NCBI RefSeq assembly: GCF_041911615.1
Contig: NZ_JAYROR010000015.1
Location: 62,001 to 126,000 of the forward strand
Origin: Zoogloea sp041911615
GTDB taxonomy: Bacteria > Pseudomonadota > Gammaproteobacteria > Burkholderiales > Rhodocyclaceae
Length of the DNA stretch: 64,000 nt
Direction: 5' to 3'
Both the position numbers and the translations under genes were made by a program. This document shows positions 17,529 through 26,423 of this stretch, piece by piece. Below the pieces are notes generated by a model. That model saw only the letters and a program-made list of their open reading frames with translations, was not told the origin of the DNA and searched no databases. Every line of letters begins with the position of its first letter. Positions within the stretch are counted from its first letter, which is position 1.

Positions 17529-18301
17529 CGATTGAAGCGGGCTGCAAGGCCTACGACGTCGTCACGCTGTTTCCCGAAATGTTTTCCGCGCTGTCGGGTT
17601 TCGGTGTCACCGGGCGGGCTCAGTCGCGTCGGCTGTACGAGCTGAGTTGCTGGAATCCCCGTGATTTTGCCGAGGATCGTTATCGGACCGTGGATGATCG
17701 TCCGTACGGCGGTGGGCCGGGCATGGTGATGTTGCCAGCGCCGCTCGAGAAGGCGATAGGCGCCGCAAGGGCGCGGCAGCGGGCGTCGGTCGGACACGAA
17801 GGGCGGGTGATCTACCTTTCCCCCCAGGGGCGTCCGCTGACCCATCAACGAGTTGTCGAACTGGCGGCAGAGCCGGCGGTGGTGCTGCTCTGCGGGCGCT
17901 ACGAAGGTGTCGATCAGCGGTTGATCGAACGCTGTGTGGACGAGGAAATTTCGCTGGGCGATTTCGTTCTCTCCGGGGGCGAGTTGCCGGCGATGGTGTT
18001 ACTCGATGCGATGATCCGGTTGTTGCCGGGCGCGCTCAATGACGAGGATTCCGCCGCGGAGGATTCCTTTGTCGATGGATTACTGGATTGCCCGCATTAC
18101 ACACGTCCGGTGGTTTATGAGGGCATGTCGGTGCCCGATGTACTGCTGTCCGGGAATCACGCCGAGATCAGGCGCTGGCGCCTGCAGCAGGCGTTGGGCC
18201 AGACCGCGCGTCGGCGTCCCGATCTGCTCGCGCACAGAGTGTTGAGCAAAGAAGAATTCCGCTTGCTGGAAGCTTTCCGGCAGGCAGAACAGAAGCCGTA
18301 A
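17525..18301 (+). CDS. trmD: tRNA (guanine-N1)-methyltransferase
   Basis: SPOUT-fold SAM-dependent enzyme of 258 aa that methylates G37 next to the anticodon and prevents frameshifting. The N-terminus YDVVTLFPEMFSAL, the DDRPYGGGPGMVM motif, the SAM-binding knot (VVLLCGRYEGVDQRLIE, then EEISLGDFVLSGGELPAMVL) and the conserved SGNHAEIRRWRLQQ are all present. I chose the GTG that overlaps the rimM stop; it gives VTIEAGCKAYDVV. Part of the rpsP operon, 94 bases before rplS. Confidence 0.97.
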   Translation: MTIEAGCKAYDVVTLFPEMFSALSGFGVTGRAQSRRLYELSCWNPRDFAEDRYRTVDDRPYGGGPGMVMLPAPLEKAIGAARARQRASVGHEGRVIYLSPQGRPLTHQRVVELAAEPAVVLLCGRYEGVDQRLIERCVDEEISLGDFVLSGGELPAMVLLDAMIRLLPGALNDEDSAAEDSFVDGLLDCPHYTRPVVYEGMSVPDVLLSGNHAEIRRWRLQQALGQTARRRPDLLAHRVLSKEEFRLLEAFRQAEQKP

Positions 18302-18395
18302 AGCCTGCTTTCCGGCTTCATAACATGGCGTGTATCAGGTGGCGACCTGCTCTGCACGAACGGCCTCAGGCCTTATTCATTGACTGGAGTTACGC

Positions 18396-18791
18396 ATGAA
18401 CCTCATTCAGCAACTGGAACAAGAAGAAATCACCCGCCTGACCCAGGGCAAGGCCATCCCCGAGTTCGCTCCCGGCGATACCGTGGTGGTGCAAGTCAAG
18501 GTGAAGGAAGGTAACCGCGAGCGTCTGCAGGCTTACGAAGGCGTCGTCATCGCCAAGCGTAACCGTGGCCTCAACTCTGCTTTCATCGTACGCAAGATTT
18601 CCTCCGGTGAAGGCGTGGAGCGTACGTTCCAGACCTATTCCCCGCTGGTCGCCAGCATCGAAGTCAAGCGTCGCGGTGACGTGCGTCGCGCCAAGCTCTA
18701 CTATCTGCGCAGCCGTTCCGGCAAGTCCGCGCGGATCAAGGAAAAGCTCGACTACAAGTCCTTCGCTGCCAAAGCGGCTGCCAAGGCCTGA
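18396..18791 (+). CDS. rplS: 50S ribosomal protein L19
   Basis: Large-subunit protein bL19 (131 aa) at the 30S-50S interface. The family core is clear: FAPGDTVVVQVKVKEGNRERLQ, YEGVVIAKRNRGLNSAF and VRRAKLYYLRSRSGKSARIKEK. A lysine/alanine-rich tail follows. GACTGGAG stands before the ATG. It is the last gene of the operon and is followed by an intrinsic terminator. Confidence 0.98.
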   Translation: MNLIQQLEQEEITRLTQGKAIPEFAPGDTVVVQVKVKEGNRERLQAYEGVVIAKRNRGLNSAFIVRKISSGEGVERTFQTYSPLVASIEVKRRGDVRRAKLYYLRSRSGKSARIKEKLDYKSFAAKAAAKA

Positions 18792-18805
18792 TCGGCGGAG
18801 TAAAG

Positions 18806-18834
18806 AAAACGGCACCTTCGGGTGCCGTTTTTTT
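18806..18834 (+). terminator. Terminator of the rpsP-rplS operon
   Basis: A stem of GGCACC with GGTGCC around a TTCG tetraloop (18811-18826) is flanked by an A-run on the left and a run of seven T on the right. The A-run means it could also act weakly for folE2, which ends about 40 bases away on the other strand. Confidence 0.88.
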
Positions 18835-18873
18835 CATCCCGCTCCGTGCAGAGGGCGGGTATGTACGATGGCG

Positions 18874-19686
18874 TTACTGCTTGGTCCGCTTGTCGTGCTC
18901 GATGAGGGCGTAGGCGGAGTGGTTGTGAATCGACTCGAAGTTCTCCGATTCGACGATGTAGGCGTCGATTCGGGCTTCGCGGTTCATCACGCCAGCCACG
19001 TCGCGAACCATGTCCTCGACGAACTTGGGGTTGTCGTAGGCGCGTTCGGTGACGAATTTTTCGTCGGGGCGCTTGAGCAGACCGTAGAGCTCGCAGGAGG
19101 CCTGGGCCTCGACCATCTGGACGAGTTCCTCGATCCAGAGGTGATCGTTGGTGGTGGTAGTCACCGTCACATGGGAGCGCTGGTTGTGCGCACCGTAGGC
19201 GGAGATTTTCTTGGAGCACGGGCACAGGCTGGTGACCGGAACGACGATCTTCATCGTGAACGCGTAGATGCCACCTTCGCGGATCTCGCCGATGAAGGTG
19301 ACTTCGTAGTCCATCAGGCTTTGCACGCCGGAAACCGGGGCCGCCTTGTTGATGAAGTAGGGGAAAGTCATCTCGACGTGGCCGGTTTCGGCCTCGAGCT
19401 TGTGGACCATTTCCCGCAGCATCGGCTCGAAGGACTCGACCGATATCTCGCGCTCATGGCTGTTGAGAATCTCGACGAAGCGCGACATGTGGGTGCCCTT
19501 GAAGTTGTGGGGCAGGCCGACGTACATGTTGAAGACGGCGATGGTGTGCTGCACACCCCCGTTCTTGTCCATCACCTTGATCGGGTGGCGGATGGACTTG
19601 ATGCCCACCTTGTTGATGGCGAGCTGGCGGGAGTCGGCGGAGTTCTGGACGTCCGGGATGGCGATGGGGGCTTCAAGCGTAGTCAT
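18874..19686 (-). CDS. folE2: GTP cyclohydrolase FolE2 (type IB)
   Basis: Enzyme of 270 aa converting GTP to dihydroneopterin triphosphate, the entry to tetrahydrofolate and queuosine-type synthesis. It belongs to the prokaryotic FolE2 family, unrelated in sequence to classic FolE. The conserved CPCSKKISAYGAHNQRSHV (about 155-173) carries the Cys and His residues of the active site, and NMYVGLPHNFKGTHMSRF is also typical. FolE2 enzymes tolerate metals other than zinc; whether a classic folE exists elsewhere cannot be seen. It lies downstream of dxs with a 73-base gap, so it may have its own promoter. Confidence 0.95.
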   Translation of the reverse strand: MTTLEAPIAIPDVQNSADSRQLAINKVGIKSIRHPIKVMDKNGGVQHTIAVFNMYVGLPHNFKGTHMSRFVEILNSHEREISVESFEPMLREMVHKLEAETGHVEMTFPYFINKAAPVSGVQSLMDYEVTFIGEIREGGIYAFTMKIVVPVTSLCPCSKKISAYGAHNQRSHVTVTTTTNDHLWIEELVQMVEAQASCELYGLLKRPDEKFVTERAYDNPKFVEDMVRDVAGVMNREARIDAYIVESENFESIHNHSAYALIEHDKRTKQ

Positions 19687-19759
19687 GGCTGTTCTCTGTG
19701 AGTCTCGCGGGAATCTGCGTTCCCAAGCGAATTGATCCTATCATTCCCGACAAAAGCAC

Positions 19760-21658
19760 TCAACTATTCGGGCGATAGGTATTTTCAATGAGTTTGATGA
19801 TGCCGGCGGGGTCGAGACCTATCTCGGCCATCAGTTGGGATTGGTCGCCGTGATCGATGAAGCGATCGGGCAGGCCCAGTTGCAGGACGCGTACGGTATT
19901 GCCGGCTTCGTGGAGGACGCGCGTTACTTCTGAGCCGGCGCCGCCGATGACGGCGTTTTCCTCGAGCGTGACCAGCAGCGTGTGCTCCGCGGCGAGCTTG
20001 AGGATCAGTTCGCGGTCGATGGGCTTCACGAAGCGCATGTTGGCGACGGTGGCGTCGATCTGCTCGCCGACCTTCAGCGCGTTGGCGAGCATGCTGCCGA
20101 AGGCGAGCAGAGCCACGTCGCCCTTGCCGTGGCGGCGAATCTCGCCCTTGCCGATGGGCAGCAGGCTCATTTCAGCACTCGGCACGACGCCGAGACCGCT
20201 GCCGCGGGGATAGCGAACGGCGGTGGGGCCGTCGTGCTGGTAGGCGGTGTAGAGCATCTGCCGGCATTCGTTCTCGTCGGCCGGGCAGAAGATCGTCAGA
20301 TTGGGGATGCAGGCGAGGTAGGATAGATCGAAGGCGCCGTGGTGGGTAGCACCGTCGGCACCGACCAGCCCGGCGCGGTCGATGGCCATCATCACCGGCA
20401 GGTTTTGCAGGGCCACGTCGTGGATGAACTGGTCGTAGGCGCGTTGCAGGAAAGTGGAATAAATCGCCACTACCGGCTTGAAACCTTCGCAGGCAAGGCC
20501 GGCACCGAAGGTGAGGGCGTGCTGCTCGGCGATCCCGACGTCGTAGTAGCGGTCGGGGTATTCGTGGGCGAAGCGGACCATGCCGGAGCCTTCGCGCATC
20601 GCCGGGGTGATGGCGACCAGGCGCTTGTCGATGGCGGCCATGTCGCAAAGCCAGTCGCCGAAAACCTGGGTGTAGGTAAGCTTGCCGCCGCCCTTGGCGT
20701 CCTTGCCGGTGGCGATGCCCGCGGTGTGGTCGAACTTCGAGACGCCGTGGTAGAGGATCGGATCGGCTTCGGCGAGCTTGTAGCCCTGGCCCTTGCGGGT
20801 GATCACGTGCAGGAACTGCGGGCCCTTGAGGGTACGCAGGTTCTGCAGCGTGGGGATCAGGGATTCGAGGTCGTGGCCGTCGATGGGGCCGATGTAGTTG
20901 AAACCGAATTCCTCGAACATCGTGCCGGGCATGACCATGCCCTTGACGTGCTCCTCGGTGCGGCGGGCGAGTTCGAAGACCGGCGGCGGCAGGTTTTCAA
21001 GGAAGCGTTTGCCGATCTTGCGGGCGCCGTTGTAAAGCCGGCCCGACAGCAGTCGCGACAGGTGCTTGTTGAGCGCGCCGACCGGCGGCGAGATCGACAT
21101 CTCGTTGTCGTTGAGGATGACCAGCAGGTTGGTGTCGTGGATGTCGCCGGCGTTGTTGAGCGCCTCGAAGGCCATGCCGGCCGACATGGCGCCGTCACCG
21201 ATCACCGCAATCGCGCGACGGTCCTCGCCACGCAGGCGCGCCGCTTCGGCCATGCCGAGGGCCGCGGAGATGGAGGTGGACGAGTGGGCCGTGCCGAAGG
21301 TGTCGTAGTCGCTCTCGCAGCGGCGCGGGAAGCCCGAGATGCCTTGATACTGACGCAGCCCCTTCATCGCCTCGCGACGGCCGGTGAGCACCTTGTGAGC
21401 GTAGGTCTGGTGACCGACGTCCCATACGATGCGGTCTTCGGGGGTGTTGAAGACGTAGTGCAGGGCGATGGTGAGCTCGACGGTGCCGAGGTTCGACGAC
21501 AGGTGACCGCCGGTGCGGGAGACGGAGTCGATCAGGAAATTGCGCAGCTCGTCGGCCAGGGTGGGGAGTTCGCCAGGTTCGAGCTTTCGCAGATCCACCG
21601 GCGAGGCGATCGTGTCGAGCAGGCTGGCGCGGGGATTGGCGGGCGTTGCGTGGGGCAT
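19760..21658 (-). CDS. dxs: 1-deoxy-D-xylulose-5-phosphate synthase
   Basis: First enzyme of the MEP isoprenoid pathway (632 aa); condenses pyruvate and glyceraldehyde 3-phosphate using thiamine diphosphate. The TPP motif GDGAMSAGMAFEALNNAG lies near residues 152-170. GTAHSSTSISAALGMA, DVGIAEQHALTFGAGLA and the transketolase C-terminal domain (VTLEENAVIGGAGSEV) follow. It sits 45 bases downstream of ispA in the xseB-ispA-dxs operon, the standard proteobacterial order, and supplies precursors for ispA. Confidence 0.98.
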   Translation of the reverse strand: MPHATPANPRASLLDTIASPVDLRKLEPGELPTLADELRNFLIDSVSRTGGHLSSNLGTVELTIALHYVFNTPEDRIVWDVGHQTYAHKVLTGRREAMKGLRQYQGISGFPRRCESDYDTFGTAHSSTSISAALGMAEAARLRGEDRRAIAVIGDGAMSAGMAFEALNNAGDIHDTNLLVILNDNEMSISPPVGALNKHLSRLLSGRLYNGARKIGKRFLENLPPPVFELARRTEEHVKGMVMPGTMFEEFGFNYIGPIDGHDLESLIPTLQNLRTLKGPQFLHVITRKGQGYKLAEADPILYHGVSKFDHTAGIATGKDAKGGGKLTYTQVFGDWLCDMAAIDKRLVAITPAMREGSGMVRFAHEYPDRYYDVGIAEQHALTFGAGLACEGFKPVVAIYSTFLQRAYDQFIHDVALQNLPVMMAIDRAGLVGADGATHHGAFDLSYLACIPNLTIFCPADENECRQMLYTAYQHDGPTAVRYPRGSGLGVVPSAEMSLLPIGKGEIRRHGKGDVALLAFGSMLANALKVGEQIDATVANMRFVKPIDRELILKLAAEHTLLVTLEENAVIGGAGSEVTRVLHEAGNTVRVLQLGLPDRFIDHGDQSQLMAEIGLDPAGIIKLIENTYRPNS

Positions 21659-21703
21659 TCCGGGTTACCGGGTCGTTAATTGGAATTCGGTCGTGCCGCC
21701 GGC

Positions 21704-22597
21704 TCAGAACTGGCGGCGCACGATGAAGCGCGTCAGCTCGGCCAGGCGCCGGCTGCTGTCGCCGAAAGCGGCGAGGCGGTCGAGGGCGTCCTGGCACATT
21801 TCCTCGGCGAGTTCCCGGGCGCGGCTTACGCCGAGCAGGCTCACGTAGGTGGGCTTGTCGTTGGCGGCGTCCTTGCCGGCGGTCTTGCCGAGGGTGGCGG
21901 TATCGGCCTCGGCGTCGAGGATGTCGTCCACCACCTGGAAAAGCAGCCCGATGACCTTGCCGACATGATCCAGCGAAGCCATCTGCGCATCGTTCAGGGT
22001 GCGCCCGCATTGTACGCCAAGGTTGATCGAAGCCCGGATCAGTGCGCCGGTTTTGTGGATGTGCATGAACTCGAGTTCAGGCAGGCTGAGCTGCTGGCCC
22101 ACCGAGCCGAGGTCGATCGCCTGGCCGCCGCACATGCCGCGGGAGCCGCTGGCAAGCGCCAGCTGACGAATCATCGCGATCTGGCGTCCGGGGTCGTCGC
22201 ACACCGCGGCGTCGGCGATGTGCTGGAAGGCCTGGGTCTGCAACGCGTCGCCCACCAGCAGCGCGGTGGCCTCGTCGTACTGGACGTGAACCGTCGGCTT
22301 GCCGCGGCGCAGGATGTCGTCGTCCATGCACGGCATGTCGTCGTGGACCAGCGAATAGGCGTGGATCATCTCGATGGCGCAGGCGACCCGGTCGAGATGT
22401 TCCGGCGCTGCGCCGGTGAGTTGGCCGCCGGCATGAACGAGGAGCGGGCGCACTCGCTTGCCGCCGCCCAGCACGGCGTAGCGCATGGCTTCGTGCAGGC
22501 GGGTCGGGGCGATGTCGGCAGCGGGCAGGGCGCGGTCGAGGGCGGATTCGGTGCGTTGCTGGATGTCGCCCATCCATTGGCTGAAAGTGGGGGTCAT
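21704..22597 (-). CDS. ispA: Farnesyl diphosphate synthase (polyprenyl synthetase)
   Basis: Prenyltransferase of 297 aa that makes farnesyl (or geranyl) diphosphate from C5 units. Both aspartate-rich motifs are present: HDDMPCMDDD near residues 88-97 and DDILDAEAD near 225-233. The GGKRVRP substrate-binding motif is near 45-51. Its start overlaps the xseB stop by 4 bases. The product feeds undecaprenyl phosphate and quinone side chains; note uppP at 31.7 kb in the same window. Confidence 0.97.
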   Translation of the reverse strand: MTPTFSQWMGDIQQRTESALDRALPAADIAPTRLHEAMRYAVLGGGKRVRPLLVHAGGQLTGAAPEHLDRVACAIEMIHAYSLVHDDMPCMDDDILRRGKPTVHVQYDEATALLVGDALQTQAFQHIADAAVCDDPGRQIAMIRQLALASGSRGMCGGQAIDLGSVGQQLSLPELEFMHIHKTGALIRASINLGVQCGRTLNDAQMASLDHVGKVIGLLFQVVDDILDAEADTATLGKTAGKDAANDKPTYVSLLGVSRARELAEEMCQDALDRLAAFGDSSRRLAELTRFIVRRQF

Positions 22598-22821
22598 GGC
22601 TGGGCGTCTCCGGGGGCGGCCTCGGCTTCGAGCACGCGGATGGTCTGCTCGGCTTTCGTGAGCTGGGTCTGGCAGTGGCGCAGGAGGACGGTGCCGCGCT
22701 GATAGGCGGCGAGGGCCTGGTCCAGCGGAAGCTGGCCGTTTTCCATGTCCTGGACGATGTTTTCGAGTTCGGCGACGGCCGATTCGAAACTGGCGGGCTT
22801 GCTAGTGGATGATTTGACCAT
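22594..22821 (-). CDS. xseB: Exodeoxyribonuclease VII small subunit
   Basis: Small helical subunit of 75 aa for the XseA nuclease, which degrades single-stranded DNA to oligonucleotides. The family core FESAVAELENIVQDMENGQLPLDQALAAYQRGTVLLRHCQTQL is present in full. First gene of the xseB-ispA-dxs operon and overlaps ispA by 4 bases; xseA is not in the window. Confidence 0.95.
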   Translation of the reverse strand: MVKSSTSKPASFESAVAELENIVQDMENGQLPLDQALAAYQRGTVLLRHCQTQLTKAEQTIRVLEAEAAPGDAQP

Positions 22822-22853
22822 GCGCGGCCGATGCTGAGCTGAGGCAAACCGTA

Positions 22854-22883
22854 AAAATAGCCTATCGTCGGGCTACAGGTCAA
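22854..22883 (-). promoter_or_regulatory. Candidate promoter for xseB-ispA-dxs
   Basis: On the minus strand TTGACC (complement of 22878-22883) is followed after 18 bases by TATTTT (complement of 22854-22859), about 33 bases before the xseB ATG. Confidence 0.5.
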
Positions 22884-22896
22884 ACGCGTAATACTA

Positions 22897-22902
22897 TATA
22901 AT
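22897..22902 (+). promoter_or_regulatory. TATAAT -10 element before the Rieske oxygenase gene
   Basis: A perfect TATAAT lies 48 bases before the ATG at 22950. No good -35 stands at 16-18 bases, so an activator or extended -10 may be needed. It is interleaved with the divergent xseB promoter region. Confidence 0.45.
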
Positions 22903-22949
22903 AGTGCGCTTTACGTTTCGGGCTTTCGCTTGCGATAAGGGGGTTCGGG

Positions 22950-24059
22950 ATGTCTGACATCGCTTCTCAGGCACTTCTATCTCCGGCAGTTTCCCAGCTG
23001 CCGGTCTCGTGGTATTTCGACGAAAAAATCTTCGAACTGGAGAAGCGTCTCCTCTTCGATGCCGGTCCCGGTTACGTCGGCCACGAGCTGATGGTGCCGG
23101 AGGTCAATCAGTACCGTTCGCTCGAGTGGCTCGATCACGCCAAGACGCTGATCAACCGCGACGACGGTTACTACCGGATGTCCAACGTCTGTCGCCATCG
23201 CCAGGCGATCATGCTGCAAGGCAGCGGTACGGCCGAGCGCAACATCGTCTGCCCGATTCACCGTTGGACCTACGATCCCAACGGGCTGCTGATCGGCGCG
23301 CCGCATTTTGCCGACAACCCCTGCCTCAACCTGCAACGCGAGAAGCTGGAGCGATGGCAGGGCCTGTTGTTCAAGGGTCCGCGTTCCGCCAACGCCGATC
23401 TCGCGGGTATGCAGGTGGCCGGCGAGTTGAACTTCGAAGGCTACAAGCTCGACAAGGTTGAAATCCACGAGTGCAACTACAACTGGAAGACCTTCATCGA
23501 AGTTTACCTCGAGGATTATCACGTTGCGCCGTATCACCCGGGTCTCGGGCATTTCGTCACCTGCGACGACCTGACCTGGCAGTTCGGCGAGTGGTATTCG
23601 GTGCAACGGGTCGGCATCACCTCGCTGAAGAAGCCCGGCTCGCCCGCGTACAAGCGCTGGCACGAGGCGGTGCTCAATTACAGTGGCGGCGAGATGCCGA
23701 AACATGGGGCAATATGGTTGACCTATTTCCCCAACATCATGGTCGAGTGGTACCCCCATGTGCTGGTGGTGAGTACGCTGATTCCGACGGATGTGAACAA
23801 GACGACCAACGTCGTCGAGTTCTACTACCCCGAGGACATCCTCGAATTCGAGCGCGAGTTTGTCGAGGCCGAGCAGGCCGCGTACATGGAAACCGCGATC
23901 GAAGACGACGATATCGGCGAGCGCATGGATCGCGGCCGTCTGGCGCTGATGAAGGAAGGCCGTAGCGAAGTCGGGCCTTACCAGTCGCCCTACGAGGATG
24001 GGATGCAGCACTTTCATGAGTTCTACCGCCGCATCATGCAGCCGCATCTGTCGCGCTGA
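22950..24059 (+). CDS. Rieske non-haem iron oxygenase, alpha-subunit type
   Basis: Protein of 369 aa with a Rieske [2Fe-2S] domain (Cys81-x-His83 and Cys101-x2-His104) and a C-terminal catalytic domain. The mononuclear iron site is suggested by NWKTFIEVYLEDYHVAPYHP: His191 and His196 as ligands and an Asp/Glu pair just before them as the bridging acid. Such enzymes oxygenate aromatic or aliphatic substrates with electrons from a reductase. No reductase, ferredoxin or beta subunit is adjacent, so the electron donor and substrate are unknown. It is a lone gene with its own -10 element and terminator. Confidence 0.88.
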   Translation: MSDIASQALLSPAVSQLPVSWYFDEKIFELEKRLLFDAGPGYVGHELMVPEVNQYRSLEWLDHAKTLINRDDGYYRMSNVCRHRQAIMLQGSGTAERNIVCPIHRWTYDPNGLLIGAPHFADNPCLNLQREKLERWQGLLFKGPRSANADLAGMQVAGELNFEGYKLDKVEIHECNYNWKTFIEVYLEDYHVAPYHPGLGHFVTCDDLTWQFGEWYSVQRVGITSLKKPGSPAYKRWHEAVLNYSGGEMPKHGAIWLTYFPNIMVEWYPHVLVVSTLIPTDVNKTTNVVEFYYPEDILEFEREFVEAEQAAYMETAIEDDDIGERMDRGRLALMKEGRSEVGPYQSPYEDGMQHFHEFYRRIMQPHLSR

Positions 24060-24090
24060 ATCACGCTCTGCGCCGATCGTGCGCTGAATC

Positions 24091-24127
24091 AAAAAAAGCC
24101 CGCCATCGTGAGATGGCGGGCTTTTTC
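24091..24127. terminator. Bidirectional terminator between the Rieske gene and pyrX
   Basis: AAAAAAGCCCGCCATC pairs with GATGGCGGGCTTTTT across a GTGA loop. The A-run on one side and T-run on the other allow it to stop both convergent transcripts. Confidence 0.9.
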
Positions 24128-24162
24128 ATATCGTGTCCGGGCGTCGCCGGAGCACGCTGCGA

Positions 24163-25446
24163 TCAGCGGTCTGCTTCGTACATCAGCGTGCCTTCGACGA
24201 GGGTATAGCGCACTTTGCCGGGCAGTTCGAGACCGAGGAAAGGGGTGTTCTTGCCCTGGCTCTTGAGCATCGAGCGCTCGATGAGCTGGAATGCGTCCGG
24301 ATCGAACACGCAGACGTCGGCGCGGGCACCGACCGACAGGTGGCCGCCCTTGGCGATCCCGGCAATTTTTGCCGCCTCGGAGGTGATCCGCGCAATGGCG
24401 TCGAGCAGCGGCAGCTTGTGCTCGGCGGCCCACTTGAGGGTGAGCGGCAGCAATAGTTCGAGGCCGGTGGTGCCGGGCTCGGATTCGCTGAACGGCGCCT
24501 GCTTGGCGTCGTCGTCCACCGGCGTGTGGTCGGAGCAGATCGCGTTGATACGGCCTTCGGCCACGGCCTTGGACAGCGCGATGCGGTCGCGCTGGCTACG
24601 TAGCGGCGGAATCACATGGCAGTGCGGATTGAAGTAGCCGATGTCCATGTCCGCCAGATGCAGGTGGTGGGCAGCCACGTCGCAGGTCACGTCCACGCCG
24701 TCCTTGCGCGCCTGTTCGATGAGGTCCAGGCTTTCGGCGCAGGAGAGCCGGGTGATGTGCAGCCGTGCCCCGGTCTGCCTGGCGAGGCGCAGGTAGGTGA
24801 ACAGCGCGACGACCTCGGCGCTGGCCGGGATGCCGGGCAGACCGAGGCGCGAGGCGACTTCTCCGTCGTGGGCGACGCCGCCGCGGGCAAGGTAGGGGTC
24901 GAGGGGCTGCAGCCACACGCGGAAGCCGAAGGTGGCGGCGTACTGCATTGCGCGGCCGAGCACGCGGGTGTCGAGGATGGGCACGTTGGCCTGGCTGAAG
25001 GCCACGCAGCCGGCTTCGACCAGCTCGGCCATCTCGGAGAGCTGCTCGCCCTTGAGGCCGATGGTGAGGGCGCCGACCGGATAGACGTGGGCGCGGTTGA
25101 GCTTCTTGGCGCGATAGCACAGCATCTCGACGAGGCCCGGCTCGTCGAGCACGGGGTCGGTGTCGGGCGGGATGGCGAGGCTGGTGATGCCGCCGGCCAT
25201 GGCTGCGTCCATCTCGGATTCGAGGGTGGCCTTGTATTCGAAGCCGGGCTCGCGCAGGCGGGCGGCGAGGTCGATCAAGCCCGGCGCGACGATCAGGCCG
25301 CTGGCGTCGATGGTGCGGGCGGCGCTGAAGCCGGCAGGCGCCTGGCCAACGCCGACGATCTTGCCGTCGGCGATGTAGAGATCCTGCTTGGCGTCGAGGC
25401 GGTTGGCCGGGTCGATGATCCGGCCATTCGTGATGTGGATGTTCAT
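24163..25446 (-). CDS. pyrX: Dihydroorotase-like protein PyrX, probably non-catalytic
   Basis: Amidohydrolase-fold protein of 427 aa directly downstream of pyrB. Active dihydroorotases carry an Asp-x-His-x-His metal motif; here the place reads DLAARLREPG (residues 59-68), so both histidines are missing. Some later landmarks remain (ICSDHTPVDDD near 318). Known family: in Pseudomonas-type class A aspartate transcarbamoylase a catalytically dead PyrC' (PyrX) is a structural partner of PyrB. Gene order pyrR-pyrB-pyrX fits that role. An active dihydroorotase must then be encoded elsewhere. Confidence 0.92.
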   Translation of the reverse strand: MNIHITNGRIIDPANRLDAKQDLYIADGKIVGVGQAPAGFSAARTIDASGLIVAPGLIDLAARLREPGFEYKATLESEMDAAMAGGITSLAIPPDTDPVLDEPGLVEMLCYRAKKLNRAHVYPVGALTIGLKGEQLSEMAELVEAGCVAFSQANVPILDTRVLGRAMQYAATFGFRVWLQPLDPYLARGGVAHDGEVASRLGLPGIPASAEVVALFTYLRLARQTGARLHITRLSCAESLDLIEQARKDGVDVTCDVAAHHLHLADMDIGYFNPHCHVIPPLRSQRDRIALSKAVAEGRINAICSDHTPVDDDAKQAPFSESEPGTTGLELLLPLTLKWAAEHKLPLLDAIARITSEAAKIAGIAKGGHLSVGARADVCVFDPDAFQLIERSMLKSQGKNTPFLGLELPGKVRYTLVEGTLMYEADR

Positions 25447-25463
25447 GGTCGAAAACCTGTAGA

Positions 25464-26423
25464 TCAGTGACTGCCCAGCATGCTCATGACGGCCATGCGC
25501 ACCGCGATGCCGAAGGTGACCTGCGGCAGGATCACCGCCTGGCCGCCGTCCGCCACGGCGGAGTCGATCTCGACGCCGCGGTTCATGGGGCCGGGGTGCA
25601 TCACGATGGCGTCGGGCTTGGCGAGGGCCAGCTTCTCGGCGGTGAGGCCCCACACCTTGAAGAATTCCTGCGGGCTGGGCAGCAGGGCGCCGTTCATGCG
25701 CTCGTTCTGCAGGCGCAGCATCATTACCACGTCCACGTCCTTGAGGCCTTCCTGCATGGTGGCGCAGTAGCGCACGCCCATCTTTTCGACATCGGTCGGG
25801 AGCAGGGTCTTGGGGCCGATGACGCGCACTTCGGGCACGCCGAGGGTGGTGAGCGCGGCGATCTGGGAGCGGGCGACGCGGGAGTGCAGCACGTCACCGA
25901 CGATGGCGACGGTGAGGTTGTGGAACTCTTTCTTGTAGTGCCGGATGGTGTACATGTCCAGCAGCCCCTGGGTGGGGTGGGCATGGCGGCCATCGCCGGC
26001 GTTGACCACGTGGATGTGGTCGCGGCCGGTGTTCTGGAGGTGCTGGGCGATTAGGTGCGGGGCACCGCTGGATTCGTGGCGCACCACGAACATGTCGGCC
26101 TGCATCGCACAGAGGTTGTCCACGGTGTCCAGCAGGGTTTCGCCCTTCTTGGTGGACGAGGTGGACACGTTGAGGTTGATCACGTCGGCGGAGAGCCGCT
26201 TGGCGGCGATCTCGAAGGTGGTGCGGGTGCGCGTGCTGTTTTCGAAGAACAGGTTGAAGACGCTTTTGCCGCGCAGCAGCGGGAGCTTCTTGACTTCGCG
26301 CTCGGCCATCTCGGTGAAGGGGGCGGCGGTGTCGAGGATCTGGGTGATGATGCTGCGCGGCAGACCGTCGAGGGTCAGCAGGTGCTGGAGTTCGCCGTGC
26401 TTGTTGAGTTGCGGGTTATGCAT
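25464..26423 (-). CDS. pyrB: Aspartate carbamoyltransferase catalytic subunit
   Basis: Enzyme of 319 aa that transfers carbamoyl from carbamoyl phosphate to aspartate, the second step of pyrimidine synthesis. The carbamoyl-phosphate motif FENSTRTRTTFEIAAKRL lies near residues 60-77, and HPTQGLLDMYTI near 148. There is no pyrI regulatory gene; instead pyrX follows after 17 bases, so a PyrB-PyrX dodecamer is expected. The start overlaps the pyrR stop by 8 bases. Confidence 0.97.
   Translation of the reverse strand: MHNPQLNKHGELQHLLTLDGLPRSIITQILDTAAPFTEMAEREVKKLPLLRGKSVFNLFFENSTRTRTTFEIAAKRLSADVINLNVSTSSTKKGETLLDTVDNLCAMQADMFVVRHESSGAPHLIAQHLQNTGRDHIHVVNAGDGRHAHPTQGLLDMYTIRHYKKEFHNLTVAIVGDVLHSRVARSQIAALTTLGVPEVRVIGPKTLLPTDVEKMGVRYCATMQEGLKDVDVVMMLRLQNERMNGALLPSPQEFFKVWGLTAEKLALAKPDAIVMHPGPMNRGVEIDSAVADGGQAVILPQVTFGIAVRMAVMSMLGSH

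Noticed and set aside
18806..24127. Palindromic hairpins as possible riboswitches or small RNAs.
   Set aside because: Each has a short GC stem, small loop and A/T runs placed just after stop codons, which is the form of intrinsic terminators.
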